Positions 13,586 through 22,282 are shown, counted from the first letter of the stretch. The stretch: DNA of 33,412 nucleotides from BOG-938 sp035524315 (GCA_035524315.1 DATKPD010000047.1:1-33412); one strand, 5' to 3'. The notes: a model not told the origin generated them from the letters alone. Numbers and translations are program-made.

Positions 13586-15448
13586 CTAGCCGAAGGTGAA
13601 TGTGTAGGCCTGCGCGCCGGGATCGAGGAACTCGATCTGGAACAGGCGGTCCTTGCCGATCTGCTTCTGGCGCACAAGCTGGTAGAGCCGTTGGCCCTTG
13701 ATGGTCCCGTTGCCGGCGGCGTCGACGTCCAGTCCATGGTCGGCGCCCGGCGGCTTGCCGTCCAGGGTAATACGGAATCGCACGGGCCTGGCGCCCGCCG
13801 CGAGCCCCAGGACCATATGCAGGTCGCGCGCGTGGAAGCGGAAAAGCACCCGCGCGCCGGGCGCCTGCGCGCCGGCGAATTCCTTGACCACCGCCCAGCG
13901 CCCAGCCAGGGCCCAACCGTCCGGAGCGAACGTCGCTGGCGGCGCATAATCAGTGGACTGGTCGCGCTTTTGGCCGCCGGGCGAGGCAAAGCGTTCGGCG
14001 CGGGCATAGCCGAGATAGGTCTCCGGCGACTGGTCGCCCTCGGCGTCCGCGGCGGCCTGCACGCCCGTCCCAGCCGCACCGGCCAGGGCGCCGGTCACCG
14101 GCGCGCCGTTACGCTCAGCGAGCAGGGCGCGGATCACCTGCTCGGACTGGTCGTAGGCGCCCTCGCCCAGATGGACGAAGCGAATCTGGCCCTTGGCGTC
14201 GATGAAGTAGTGCGCAGGCCAGCTGTCGTTCCCGAACGCCCGCCAGATAGCGTAGTCGTTGTCCATCGCCACCGGATAGGTCACGCCGAAGTCGTGGACG
14301 GCCTTTTTGACGTTGTCCGGCTGCTTCTCGAACGCGAACTCCGGCGTGTGCACTCCAACCACTACCAGACCCTGCGCGGCGTAGCGCTGGGCCCACGACT
14401 TCACATAGGGCAGCGACCGGAGACAGTTGATGCAGGAGTAGGTCCAGAAATCGACCAGGACCACCTTGCCCTTGAGCTGCTCGCGGGCGAGCGGCGGCGA
14501 ATTGATCCACAGGGTCGCCCCCGCCAGCGGCGGCATCGGCCCTAGCACCGGCAGGCCGGACGCCGGTGCGCCGGATCGCGCCGTCATGGAGGGGCCGGTC
14601 ATGGAGGGGCCGGTCATGGAAGGGCCGGTCATGGCCCCGCCCGTCATCGCGGGCCCCGCCATGGCGGCGCCGGAGCCCGCTTGGGCGGATCCGGGCATGA
14701 TCACCGAGGCCGTCTGCGGCGCGGGTTTGCCGGCGTGAAGCTTGTCGAGCAATTTTTGCTCAAGGGCGGTGGTGGAGGCGGTGGAGAGCCGGGTCAGCAA
14801 GCCGGTGTCCAGGCCAAGGGCGATGGCCGCCACCGCGGCCAGCACCAGCACCCCCAGGCCGCGCCGGACCCATTCGCCCACGCCGAGCGAGCGCTTCATC
14901 GCCGCGAACACCCGCCCGCCGACCATCAGCGCCAGCGCCAGCGAGGTGGCGGCGCCCAAGGCGTAGACCAGCAGGAGCAGGGTTGTCGAGGCGCTGGCGC
15001 CCTTCAGGGCCGCGCCTGTCAGGATCAAGCCTAGGATCGGGCCCGCGCAGGGCGCCCAAAGGAAGCCAGTGGCCACGCCCAGCAGCAGCGACGAGCCAAC
15101 CGTGGCCGGGCCCGACGCCCCCTGGCCCGCTAGCTTTCCGCCGAAGGCCACCAGCGGCCGGGTCAAACGATCCGCCAAGCCGGGCGCCAGCAGGGTCACG
15201 CCGAACAGGGCCAGCAGCGCCAACGCCGCGTAGCGCCCAGCGGCGTTGGCCTGGACCGCCCAGCCTCCGGCCACCGAAGCCAGCGTCGCCACCAGGGCGA
15301 AGGTCAGCGCCAGACCCGCGAGCATCGGCAGGCCGCTCTTGAGGAACGAGCGGTCGGCGCGGGCGAACACGAACGGCAGCACAGGCAGGATGCACGGGCT
15401 GACGATGGTGAGCGCCCCGCCGAGATAGGCGAGGATGAACAGGATCAT
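13586..15448 (-). CDS. dipZ: DipZ: CcdA-like transmembrane thiol reductase fused to a periplasmic thioredoxin domain
   Basis: 620 residues. The N-terminal CcdA domain (1-220) has several helices and the redox Cys pair C19 (SPCILP) and C134 (APCAGP), which moves electrons from cytoplasmic thioredoxin across the membrane. A linker (about 240-300) is rich in Met, with six Met at exact 5-residue spacing from 263 to 288. A TlpA/ResA-like thioredoxin domain follows at 305-445 with active site C339-x-x-C342. The C-terminal part (475-620) is the carbohydrate-binding-like DipZ domain. It probably reduces periplasmic disulfides or sulfenic acids. It follows msrB by 34 bases on the same strand, so the two are likely one operon, and it may supply reducing power to MsrB. 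Confidence 0.9.
   Translation of the reverse strand: MILFILAYLGGALTIVSPCILPVLPFVFARADRSFLKSGLPMLAGLALTFALVATLASVAGGWAVQANAAGRYAALALLALFGVTLLAPGLADRLTRPLVAFGGKLAGQGASGPATVGSSLLLGVATGFLWAPCAGPILGLILTGAALKGASASTTLLLLVYALGAATSLALALMVGGRVFAAMKRSLGVGEWVRRGLGVLVLAAVAAIALGLDTGLLTRLSTASTTALEQKLLDKLHAGKPAPQTASVIMPGSAQAGSGAAMAGPAMTGGAMTGPSMTGPSMTGPSMTARSGAPASGLPVLGPMPPLAGATLWINSPPLAREQLKGKVVLVDFWTYSCINCLRSLPYVKSWAQRYAAQGLVVVGVHTPEFAFEKQPDNVKKAVHDFGVTYPVAMDNDYAIWRAFGNDSWPAHYFIDAKGQIRFVHLGEGAYDQSEQVIRALLAERNGAPVTGALAGAAGTGVQAAADAEGDQSPETYLGYARAERFASPGGQKRDQSTDYAPPATFAPDGWALAGRWAVVKEFAGAQAPGARVLFRFHARDLHMVLGLAAGARPVRFRITLDGKPPGADHGLDVDAAGNGTIKGQRLYQLVRQKQIGKDRLFQIEFLDPGAQAYTFTFG
14585..14662 (-). repeat. 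15-base tandem repeat encoding a Met-Thr-Gly-Pro-Ser linker in dipZ
   Basis: Near-identical 15-base units encode M-T-G-P-S or close variants, placing Met at residues 263, 268, 273, 278, 283 and 288. The three central units are nearly identical in DNA (ggtcatggaggggcc with one change), suggesting recent slippage expansion. Copy number is likely to vary between strains. Confidence 0.85.
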
Positions 15449-15482
15449 CGGAGGCCCGCTTTCGGCGGAGGTGCGGCTCTCA

Positions 15483-15971
15483 TCAGGCGGCCGTGGGCCG
15501 GAAGCCCATGGCGACCCCGTTCATGCAATAGCGCAGGCCCGTGGGCTTTGGCCCGTCATCGAACACATGGCCCAGGTGCCCGCCGCAGCGCGAGCAATGC
15601 ACCTCGTCGCGCACCATGCCCAAGGATGTATCGGTCGAAACCTCGACCGCCGTCTTGGTGATCGGCGCCCAGAAGCTGGGCCAGCCGGTGCCGCTGTCGA
15701 ACTTGGTCTTGGACGAGAACAGATCCAGTTGGCAGCCGGCGCAGAAGAACACGCCTGTGCGGTGCTCGTTGAGCAGGGGACTGGTGAAGGGCGCCTCAGT
15801 CGCCGCCTTGCGCAGCACCGCGTATTGATCGGGCTTGAGCCGGCTGCGCCACTGCACGTCCGTCAGGGTCAGAGGAAAGGTCTCGGCCCGCGCCGGCAGG
15901 CCGTGAGCTAAGGCGACAAGGCCGATAGCGGCGCCCGCGCCGCCGGCCATGAGATGGCGTCTGGTGATCAT
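15483..15971 (-). CDS. msrB: Peptide-methionine (R)-S-oxide reductase with Tat signal
   Basis: 162 residues. A twin-arginine signal (TRRHLMAGG, hydrophobic stretch 9-24, ARA at 27-29) sends the folded enzyme to the periplasm. The zinc site is C77-A-G-C80 and C126-S-R-C129. GTGWPSF and HCSRCGGHLGHVF are family signatures. The catalytic Cys is C149 in RYCMNG. There is no obvious resolving Cys in the usual position, so it may rely on direct reduction by a thioredoxin-like partner. ATG 15971 has GGAG six bases upstream; an in-frame start at 15992 would mask the Tat signal. It reduces Met-R-sulfoxide in exported proteins and lies directly upstream of dipZ, a plausible electron donor. Confidence 0.93.
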   Translation of the reverse strand: MITRRHLMAGGAGAAIGLVALAHGLPARAETFPLTLTDVQWRSRLKPDQYAVLRKAATEAPFTSPLLNEHRTGVFFCAGCQLDLFSSKTKFDSGTGWPSFWAPITKTAVEVSTDTSLGMVRDEVHCSRCGGHLGHVFDDGPKPTGLRYCMNGVAMGFRPTAA

Positions 15972-16121
15972 CGATCGCTCCGATCCAATCAAAACCCCGC
16001 CCCGAGGGGCTCAGGTAACACGCTAATCTCGAAATCGCACGATTTCACGGCATGCAGCGCATAAGCGCGGGCCATCGTCGCGGATTTCTCATGGGCTATT
16101 TCGACGGACGCAACCCACAGG

Positions 16122-17048
16122 TTACAGGCCTTGGGCGGCGGTGCGCAAAGTCTTGGCGAACCAGGACAGCGCCGGTTGGCTGAGCCGGTCGGTTCGGAAC
16201 AGGGCGCCGACTTCAAGCGGCTCGATCGGCCGCAGCGGTTCGATCACCGTCGCGCGCCCGCTGCTCGATGAGATCTCGGCCAGCCGGCGGGGCGCCAGGG
16301 TGATCATGTCGGTGCGTGTGGCGATGACCACGGCCGAGAAGGCGTCCGGCACGGTCACACTCACATCCTCGCCCTCGGGCTGGGCCGACCGGCGGCTGAT
16401 GGCGGCGCCGACGCCCGCCACGCCTTCCACCGCCTCGCGATAGGCCGAAATGACAATACGCCGCGAGGCCGCCAGGCGCGCCTCGGTGATCTTGCCCCCG
16501 GTCAAGGGATGGTCGCGCCGCGCGACCCACACCATGTCCTCGGTGAACAGCGGCAGGAATGTGAAGCCCGCCCTCTGGCTGTGCTGGCCGACGATGGCCG
16601 CGTCCAGCCGGCCCACCTCCAGGCTTTCGTGCACGTCCGACCCGTAGGCCTGGATCTGCAGCCGCACTCCCGGCGCGGTCTGGTGCAATCGCTCGACCAG
16701 CGATGGCGCCAGGATGGTGCAGGCGTAGGGACCGGCGGCCAGGGTGAACCGTCGCTCGGCGATGTGCGGGGTGAACTGGGGCGGCGACAGCGCCTCTTGC
16801 AGTTGCCGTAGGGCCGAATGCAGGGCGGGGCCGATTTCCAGGGCGCGCGGAGTCGGTTCGATGCCGCCGGCCTTGCGCACGAACAGGGCGTCGCCCAGCA
16901 CCAGACGCAGACGGGACAGGGCGTGGCTGACCGCAGACTGGGTCAGGCCTAAGCGGGCGCCCGCGCGCGTGACGCTACGCTCCTCGATCAGGGCGTCGAA
17001 CACGCGAAGGAGGTTGAGATCGAGATTGGCAAAATGCAGCTCGCTCAT
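16122..17048 (-). CDS. LysR-family transcriptional regulator
   Basis: 308 residues. The N-terminal winged helix has DLNLLRVFDALIEERSVTRAG and LTQSAVSHALSRLR (about 9-50), typical of the NodD/LinR-like branch of LysR regulators. The effector-binding domain covers about 90-300. It is divergent from the EmrA-EmrB-outer membrane factor operon, the most probable target, with a good LysR-type site in between. LysR proteins usually repress themselves and activate the divergent genes when an inducer binds. The inducer is unknown. ATG 17048. Confidence 0.9.
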   Translation of the reverse strand: MSELHFANLDLNLLRVFDALIEERSVTRAGARLGLTQSAVSHALSRLRLVLGDALFVRKAGGIEPTPRALEIGPALHSALRQLQEALSPPQFTPHIAERRFTLAAGPYACTILAPSLVERLHQTAPGVRLQIQAYGSDVHESLEVGRLDAAIVGQHSQRAGFTFLPLFTEDMVWVARRDHPLTGGKITEARLAASRRIVISAYREAVEGVAGVGAAISRRSAQPEGEDVSVTVPDAFSAVVIATRTDMITLAPRRLAEISSSSGRATVIEPLRPIEPLEVGALFRTDRLSQPALSWFAKTLRTAAQGL

Positions 17049-17056
17049 GATGCTCG

Positions 17057-17069
17057 TGATTATATATCA
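17057..17069. promoter_or_regulatory. Candidate LysR operator TGAT-N5-ATCA (T-N11-A)
   Basis: TGATTATATATCA is an interrupted palindrome that fits the T-N11-A rule for LysR-family sites. It begins 9 bases from the LysR start codon and lies 107 bases from the start of the efflux operon. The AT-rich patch stands out in GC-rich surroundings. Confidence 0.55.
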
Positions 17070-17175
17070 TTTTTCTCATAAGCGCCGCGGGATTATGTGA
17101 GCGCGGTTGCGGAAGCGCGTCTGGCCGGTGCGGCGGATCGCGAGATATCCGCGGACGGAGTTCAGGAGCGTGGAC

Positions 17176-18225
17176 GTGGCGCGGGATTCGGCGACCATCC
17201 AGACGGGGCCCAGTCGCGCCCAGCAATTGCGCCTGCCGCTGCTGGTCGGCGGGCCGGTGATCATCCTCGGGGCGGTCGCTTGGTTCGTGCTGACAGGCGG
17301 ACGCTACCAGAGCACCGACGACGCCTATATCCAGGCCGCGCGCACGGCGATCAGCGCCAGCGTTTCGGGCCGGATCGTCGATCTGGAAGTCACCGACAAC
17401 CAGCCGGTCAAGGCGGGTCAGGTGCTGTTCCGCCTCGATGACCGGGACTTCAAGAACGCCGTGGCGCAGGCCGAGGCCCAACTGGCCACCGCGCGCCTGC
17501 AGGTGCGCACCGAACGCGCCAGCGCCAGCCAGCAGGACGCCGCGGTCGCGGTCGCCCAAAGCGCGGTCGCCTACGCCGACAAGGAATTGGCCCGCGAACA
17601 GACCCTGAGCGCCGGCGGCGTGGCCTCGCAGCAGCAGCTGGACCAGGCCGTCAACGCCGCGCGCGACGCGCACGACCGGTTGATCGTAGCCCAGCAACAG
17701 GCCGAGGCGGCCAAGCTGACCGCGGGCGACAATGGCGCGATCGACGCCCATCCGGCGGTGATGCAGGCCCTGGCGGCCCTGCAGAAGGCGCAGCTGAACG
17801 AAGGCTACACCACCGTGGTCGCGCCGTCCGACGGGGTGGTCACGCGCGTCGAGCAGGTGCAGGTCGGCACCTATATCAGCACGTCCCAACCCTTGTTCTG
17901 GCTGGTCTCGGGCCGCCCCTATGTCGAGGCCAACTTCAAGGAAGATCAGTTGGCGCACATGGAGATCGGCCAGCCGGTCAGCCTCAAGGTGGACGCGCTG
18001 GACGGAAAGCCCCTGGCCGGCCACGTCGCCAGCTTCAGCCCCGGCTCGGGCCAGACCTTTTCGGTGCTGCCCGCCCAGAACGCCACAGGCAATTGGGTCA
18101 AGGTCGTGCAGCGCCTGCCCGTGCGCATCGAGTTCGACCAGGCGCCGCCCGCCGCCGCCCATGCCGGCCTGAGCGTTACCGCCAAGGTGGACACCCGCGC
18201 TCCGGCGTCGGCCTCCGCGCCGTAA
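17176..18225 (+). CDS. HlyD/EmrA-type periplasmic adaptor of a multidrug efflux pump
   Basis: 349 residues from GTG 17176. A short cytoplasmic N-terminus is followed by one transmembrane helix at about 18-38. The lipoyl half-motifs lie around TISASVSGRIVDLEVTDNQ and EGYTTVVAPSDGVVTR. A long coiled-coil hairpin (about 90-190, rich in Ala/Gln/Glu) runs between them, and a beta-barrel domain follows (VEANFKEDQLAHMEIGQPV). It links the inner-membrane pump to the outer-membrane channel. AGGAG 7 bases before GTG 17176 decides the start; the open frame extends to 17107 without support. The first gene of a three-gene pump operon. Confidence 0.9.
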   Translation: MARDSATIQTGPSRAQQLRLPLLVGGPVIILGAVAWFVLTGGRYQSTDDAYIQAARTAISASVSGRIVDLEVTDNQPVKAGQVLFRLDDRDFKNAVAQAEAQLATARLQVRTERASASQQDAAVAVAQSAVAYADKELAREQTLSAGGVASQQQLDQAVNAARDAHDRLIVAQQQAEAAKLTAGDNGAIDAHPAVMQALAALQKAQLNEGYTTVVAPSDGVVTRVEQVQVGTYISTSQPLFWLVSGRPYVEANFKEDQLAHMEIGQPVSLKVDALDGKPLAGHVASFSPGSGQTFSVLPAQNATGNWVKVVQRLPVRIEFDQAPPAAAHAGLSVTAKVDTRAPASASAP

Positions 18226-18240
18226 GGCGCCAGCCGCGCC

Positions 18241-19782
18241 ATGAGCCGATCCTCCAGCGTCGGGCGCGCCGAAAGCGCCGCCAAGTGGCCGATCACCATA
18301 TCGGTCATGCTGGCCACGGTGATGAACTCGCTCGACACCACCATCGCCAATGTGGCCCTGCCCCACATCCAGGGCAGCGTCTCGGCCTCCCAGGATCAGA
18401 TCGCCTGGGTGCTGACCTCCTATATCGTCGCCTCGACCATCTTCACGCCCATGACCGGATGGCTGGCCGGGCGCATCGGACGCAAGCAACTGCTGCTGCT
18501 GTCGATCGGCGGGTTCACCGCGGCCTCGGCCCTGTGCGGCATGTCGCAAAGCCTCGTCGAAATCGTCGGCTTTCGCCTGCTTCAGGGGATTTGCGGCGCT
18601 TCGCTCATTCCGCTGTCCCAAGCGGTGCTGCTCGACGTTTGGCCCAAGGAGCAGCACGGCTCGGCCATGGCCATCTGGGGCATGGGGGCAATCCTGGGCC
18701 CGATCATGGGGCCGGCGCTCGGCGGCTGGCTGACCGACAACCTCGACTGGCGCTGGGTGTTCTACATCAACCTGCCGGTCGGAATCCTGGCCTTCACCGG
18801 GGTGGCGATGTTCATCGCCGGCGCCAAGCAAGACAACCCGCGCCCGTTCGACTTCTTCGGCTTCACCGTTCTGGCGGTGTTTATCGGCGCTTTCCAGCTG
18901 ATGCTCGATCGCGGCCCGACGCTGGACTGGTTCGCGTCCAAGGAAATTTGGACCGAGGCGATTGTCGCCTTGATCGCGTTCTACCTGTTCATCGTCCACT
19001 CGGCGACGGCGCGGCACCCCTTCTTCGACGCGGTGCTGCTGCGCGACCGCAGCTTCATGATCTCGACCTTCATGGGCCTGTTCGTGGGCCTGCTGCTCTA
19101 TTCCAGCATGGCCCTGTTGCCGACCATGCTCGAGGTGCTGATGGGCTATCCGGTGGTGACCACCGGACTGGTGACCATGCCCCGGGGCCTGGGCGCCTTC
19201 GCCGCCATGGTCCTGGTCGGGCGGATCAACACCAAGGTCGACGCGCGCATCACCGTGATGGCGGGCCTTCTGTTCTGCACCCTGGCCGCGTTCCAGATGA
19301 GCCATTTCTCGCTGGCGATGGACTCGCGGCTGGTGATCGTGTCGGGCGTCTTCCAGGGCCTGGGCACGGGTCTGATCTTCGTGCCCCTGTCGACCCTGGC
19401 CTTCGCCACCTTGAACCCCAGCCTGCGCAACGAGGGCTCGGCCCTGTTCACCCTGGTGCGCAACATGGGCGGCAGCGCCGGCATCTCGGTGATCGAGGCC
19501 TTGCAGACCCACAACACCGAGGTCGCGCACGCGGACCTGACCCAGCACATCTCGTCGACCAACGCGGTGCTGCGCGCCTATATGCCGGGCCAGATCGACA
19601 CCACCTCGGGTCTAGCCGCCCTCAACGCCGAAATCAGCCGCCAGGCGGCGATGGTCGCCTATATCGACGACTTCAAGCTGCTGATCTTCCTGTCGCTGGC
19701 CTCCATGCCCCTGCTCCTTCTGCTGCGCGCGCCCAAGAAGAAGACGGCGCGCGCCGAACCCGCGGAGATGATCGTTGACTAG
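18241..19782 (+). CDS. EmrB-type major facilitator (DHA2, 14-TM) multidrug exporter
   Basis: 513 residues with about 14 hydrophobic helices. The first helix has LDTTIANVALPHIQG, the DHA2 motif D1. Motif A follows as GWLAGRIGRK, and motif C as GAILGPIMGPALGGWLTDN. DWRWVFYINLPVG is a strong DHA2 signature. It uses the proton gradient to export hydrophobic compounds through the EmrA-like adaptor and the outer-membrane factor encoded on either side. It starts 15 bases after the adaptor gene and its stop overlaps the next start. Confidence 0.95.
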   Translation: MSRSSSVGRAESAAKWPITISVMLATVMNSLDTTIANVALPHIQGSVSASQDQIAWVLTSYIVASTIFTPMTGWLAGRIGRKQLLLLSIGGFTAASALCGMSQSLVEIVGFRLLQGICGASLIPLSQAVLLDVWPKEQHGSAMAIWGMGAILGPIMGPALGGWLTDNLDWRWVFYINLPVGILAFTGVAMFIAGAKQDNPRPFDFFGFTVLAVFIGAFQLMLDRGPTLDWFASKEIWTEAIVALIAFYLFIVHSATARHPFFDAVLLRDRSFMISTFMGLFVGLLLYSSMALLPTMLEVLMGYPVVTTGLVTMPRGLGAFAAMVLVGRINTKVDARITVMAGLLFCTLAAFQMSHFSLAMDSRLVIVSGVFQGLGTGLIFVPLSTLAFATLNPSLRNEGSALFTLVRNMGGSAGISVIEALQTHNTEVAHADLTQHISSTNAVLRAYMPGQIDTTSGLAALNAEISRQAAMVAYIDDFKLLIFLSLASMPLLLLLRAPKKKTARAEPAEMIVD

Positions 19783-21247
19783 CCGTTCCATCCTGCTCGC
19801 CCCCACCCTTGCAGCCGGCCTCGCCGCCGTTCTGCTGTGCGGCTGCGCCGCTGTGGGCCCTGATTTCGAGGCGCCGGCGGCGCCCGCCGCCTCAGGCTTG
19901 GCCATGAAGGGCGATGACGCTTCTCCCGCAGCGGCCATCGGCGCGGCCGCGCCCGCCGGCGCGTGGTGGCTGAGCCTCGGCTCGCCCGACCTGGACCACA
20001 CCATTCGCCAGGCGCTGAAGGACAGTCCGAGCCTGGCCGAGGCGGACGCCACCCTGACCGCCGCGGCCGAAAACGCCGCCGCCGCGGGCGTGCAGCTGGG
20101 TCCGCAGGGCGGCGTGACCGCCGCCGCCTCGCGCGATCGCATCAATCTGGCCGCCTACGGCTTCACCTCGTTCCCCAATCCGACCGTCAGCCTGTATTCG
20201 GTGGGCGGGACGGTCTCCTACGACCTCGATCTGTTCGGAGGCCGGCGGCGGGCGCTGGAAAGCGCCAAGGCCCAGGCGGAAGCCCAAGCCTATCGCGCCG
20301 GCGCGGCTTACCTGACCCTGACCGGCGACGTGGCCCTGCAGGCGGTGCAGATCGCCGCCCTGCGCGCCCAGATCGCGGCGGCCAACGCGGTGATCGCCGA
20401 CGACCGGTCCAACCTGGATCTGGTGCGAAAGGCCCTGCAAGCCGGCTCGGCCCCGCCCGCCGCTCAGGTCAGCGCCCTGGCCCAACTCGCCGAGGACCGA
20501 GCCGCCGTACCGCCCCTGACTCAGGCCCTGGCCCAGGCGCGTCACGCCCTGGCGGTGCTGGTCGGCCGTGCGCCCTCCGACTACGACGCGCCCGCCTTCG
20601 ACCTGACGGCGATACAGGCGCCCGCCAGCCTTCCGGTCGAACTGCCGTCCGAACTGGCCCACCGCCGGCCCGACATCCTGGCGGCCGAAGCCGATCTGCA
20701 CGCGGCGACCGCCGAGATCGGCGTGCAGCAGGCGAAGCTTTATCCCGACATCACCCTGAGCGCCGGCCTGACCCAAACCGCCCTAACGCCGGACAAGATC
20801 CTCGACTACGGCTTTTCCGGCTGGAATATCGGGCCCGGCCTGAGCCTGCCGGTGCTGGGCCGCGAGGGCCTGAGCGATCAGAAGAAGGCCGCCGAGGCGA
20901 ACGCACGCGTCGCCTTCGCCCGCTACCAGCAAACCGTGCTCCAGGCCTTCGGCCAGGTGGCCGACGCCCTGCAGGCCCTGGCCAGCGACGAAGCCACGAT
21001 CCAGGCGGAGACCGAGACGGGGGCCCAGGCGCAGAAGAACCTCGACAATATGCGCTTCGCCTACGCCAACGGCGGGGGCACGCTGCTCGACGTGACCGAC
21101 GCCCAGCGCGGCCTCAGCCGCGCGCGCATCGCGCTGGCCCAGGCCCAGGGCCGCAAGCTGGCCGACGTGGTGCGTCTGTACATGGCGACCGGTGCGGACT
21201 GGGCCGACCTCGGCGCCGAGCGCAGCCTTGCGGCGAACGCGGGTTAG
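19775..21247 (+). CDS. NodT/TolC-family outer-membrane efflux lipoprotein
   Basis: 490 residues. The lipoprotein signal ends in L21-C22-G23-C24, so C24 would be lipidated. Two repeated OEP domains follow, with PDFEAP, WWLSLGSPDLDHTIRQAL and, in the second half, LAHRRPDILAAEADLHAATAEIGVQQAKLYPDITLS segments typical of the family. It forms the trimeric outer-membrane channel of the pump. Translation starts at TTG 19775 with GGAG 7 bases before it, overlapping the exporter gene by 8 bases, so the two are probably translationally coupled. Its stop overlaps by 4 bases the stop of the convergent permease gene. Confidence 0.93.
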   Translation: MTSRSILLAPTLAAGLAAVLLCGCAAVGPDFEAPAAPAASGLAMKGDDASPAAAIGAAAPAGAWWLSLGSPDLDHTIRQALKDSPSLAEADATLTAAAENAAAAGVQLGPQGGVTAAASRDRINLAAYGFTSFPNPTVSLYSVGGTVSYDLDLFGGRRRALESAKAQAEAQAYRAGAAYLTLTGDVALQAVQIAALRAQIAAANAVIADDRSNLDLVRKALQAGSAPPAAQVSALAQLAEDRAAVPPLTQALAQARHALAVLVGRAPSDYDAPAFDLTAIQAPASLPVELPSELAHRRPDILAAEADLHAATAEIGVQQAKLYPDITLSAGLTQTALTPDKILDYGFSGWNIGPGLSLPVLGREGLSDQKKAAEANARVAFARYQQTVLQAFGQVADALQALASDEATIQAETETGAQAQKNLDNMRFAYANGGGTLLDVTDAQRGLSRARIALAQAQGRKLADVVRLYMATGADWADLGAERSLAANAG

Positions 21248-22131
21248 GTCTTCAGGCGGTAACCGATGGCGAACAGGCGCCACACCAGCACCGTCAGGCC
21301 CAGCGCGAGGACGCCGACGAACGCGGCGCCGGTCCACAGGTCGCCATCGGCATGGCCGATGAAGCCGTAACGAAAACCGTCGATCAGGTAGAACATCGGG
21401 TTGAGGCGCGAGGCCGCGCGGAACACCGGCGGCAACCGGGTGACCGAATAGAAGGTGCCCGACAGGAAAGTCAGGGGCATGACTACGAAGTTGGACACCG
21501 TGGCCAGGTGATCGAACTTGACCGCCCACAAGGCCGCCAGCACCCCGGCGCAGGCCATCACCGCGCAGGCGGCGAGGCCGAAATAGAGCACGGCCCAGAG
21601 GTGAGCCAGGCCCAGGTGCGCGAACGGCAGCACGCACAGCCAGGTCACCAGGCCCACCAGAACGCCGCGGGTGACAGCGCCCAGGGCGAAGCCGGCGGTC
21701 AACTCGCCTGGGCTTAGCGGCGGCGTGAGGAAATCCTGGGTCAGCCCCTGCATCTTGGCCTGGAGCAGCGAGGACGAGGAGTTGGCGAAGGCGTTATTGA
21801 GCATGGTCATCATGATCAGGCCCGGCGCCATGAAGGTGACGAACGGAATGCCCGCCGCGGCGGGCCGCGCGCCTGTGGTGGCGACCGCGAACACCATCAT
21901 ATAGAGCAGCGAGGTGATCACCGGCGCGCCGACCGTCTGGCCGCCGACCTTCCAGAAGCGGCGAATCTCCTTCAGATACAGGGCCCAAAGCCCCAGCCAG
22001 TTGGCGCCGCGATATCGGCGCGGCTCCAGGCTCTGCGCGGGTTCGATCAGGTCTCGCATGGCCCCTGATGTGCTCCGCTTGGCGCGCGTGCGCAAGAGTG
22101 CGGCGACGCGCGCCTGCGACATACGCAACAT
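21244..22131 (-). CDS. ABC-2 type transporter permease
   Basis: 295 residues from ATG 22131. After a polar N-terminus (about 1-60, YLKEIRRFWK), six hydrophobic helices follow with TFMAPGLIMMTMLNNAFANSS and LTPPLSPGELTAG, matching ABC-2 permeases involved in drug, polysaccharide or lipid export (NodJ/DrrB-like). Such permeases need a separate ATPase, and none is encoded beside it. AGGA 5 bases before ATG 22131 supports that start; Met at 22059 is an alternative. It is divergent from gcrA with 151 bases between, so its promoter region overlaps that of a cell-cycle gene. Confidence 0.9.
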   Translation of the reverse strand: MLRMSQARVAALLRTRAKRSTSGAMRDLIEPAQSLEPRRYRGANWLGLWALYLKEIRRFWKVGGQTVGAPVITSLLYMMVFAVATTGARPAAAGIPFVTFMAPGLIMMTMLNNAFANSSSSLLQAKMQGLTQDFLTPPLSPGELTAGFALGAVTRGVLVGLVTWLCVLPFAHLGLAHLWAVLYFGLAACAVMACAGVLAALWAVKFDHLATVSNFVVMPLTFLSGTFYSVTRLPPVFRAASRLNPMFYLIDGFRYGFIGHADGDLWTGAAFVGVLALGLTVLVWRLFAIGYRLKT

Positions 22132-22138
22132 CTAGATC

Positions 22139-22204
22139 CTGTGGACAGAGCCCGTGGCGCCTATTGTGTGTTGCCGACGTTGGGTTACTGTATGTTGTGG
22201 ATAG
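22139..22204. promoter_or_regulatory. DnaA-box-like sites upstream of gcrA
   Basis: On the minus strand, 22204-22196 reads CTATCCACA (8 of 9 with the DnaA box TTATCCACA), and 22147-22139 reads CTGTCCACA (7 of 9). They lie 79 and 136 bases before the gcrA start. In Caulobacter, DnaA is known to activate gcrA transcription. No GANTC methylation site was seen between 22132 and 22282. Confidence 0.5.
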
Positions 22205-22282
22205 GGAGCGGTGACCTATCTGTTGGACGCAACATGTAGCGTCTCGGGTGACGCGGCGTCCCAAGCGGGGTTGGAGGCAGAC

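Noticed and set aside
16975..19548. 857-codon minus-strand open frame opposite the efflux genes
   Set aside because: It is His/Gln/Arg-rich with no recognisable domain, the expected antisense pattern of high-GC coding DNA. The plus-strand EmrA/EmrB-type genes explain the region.
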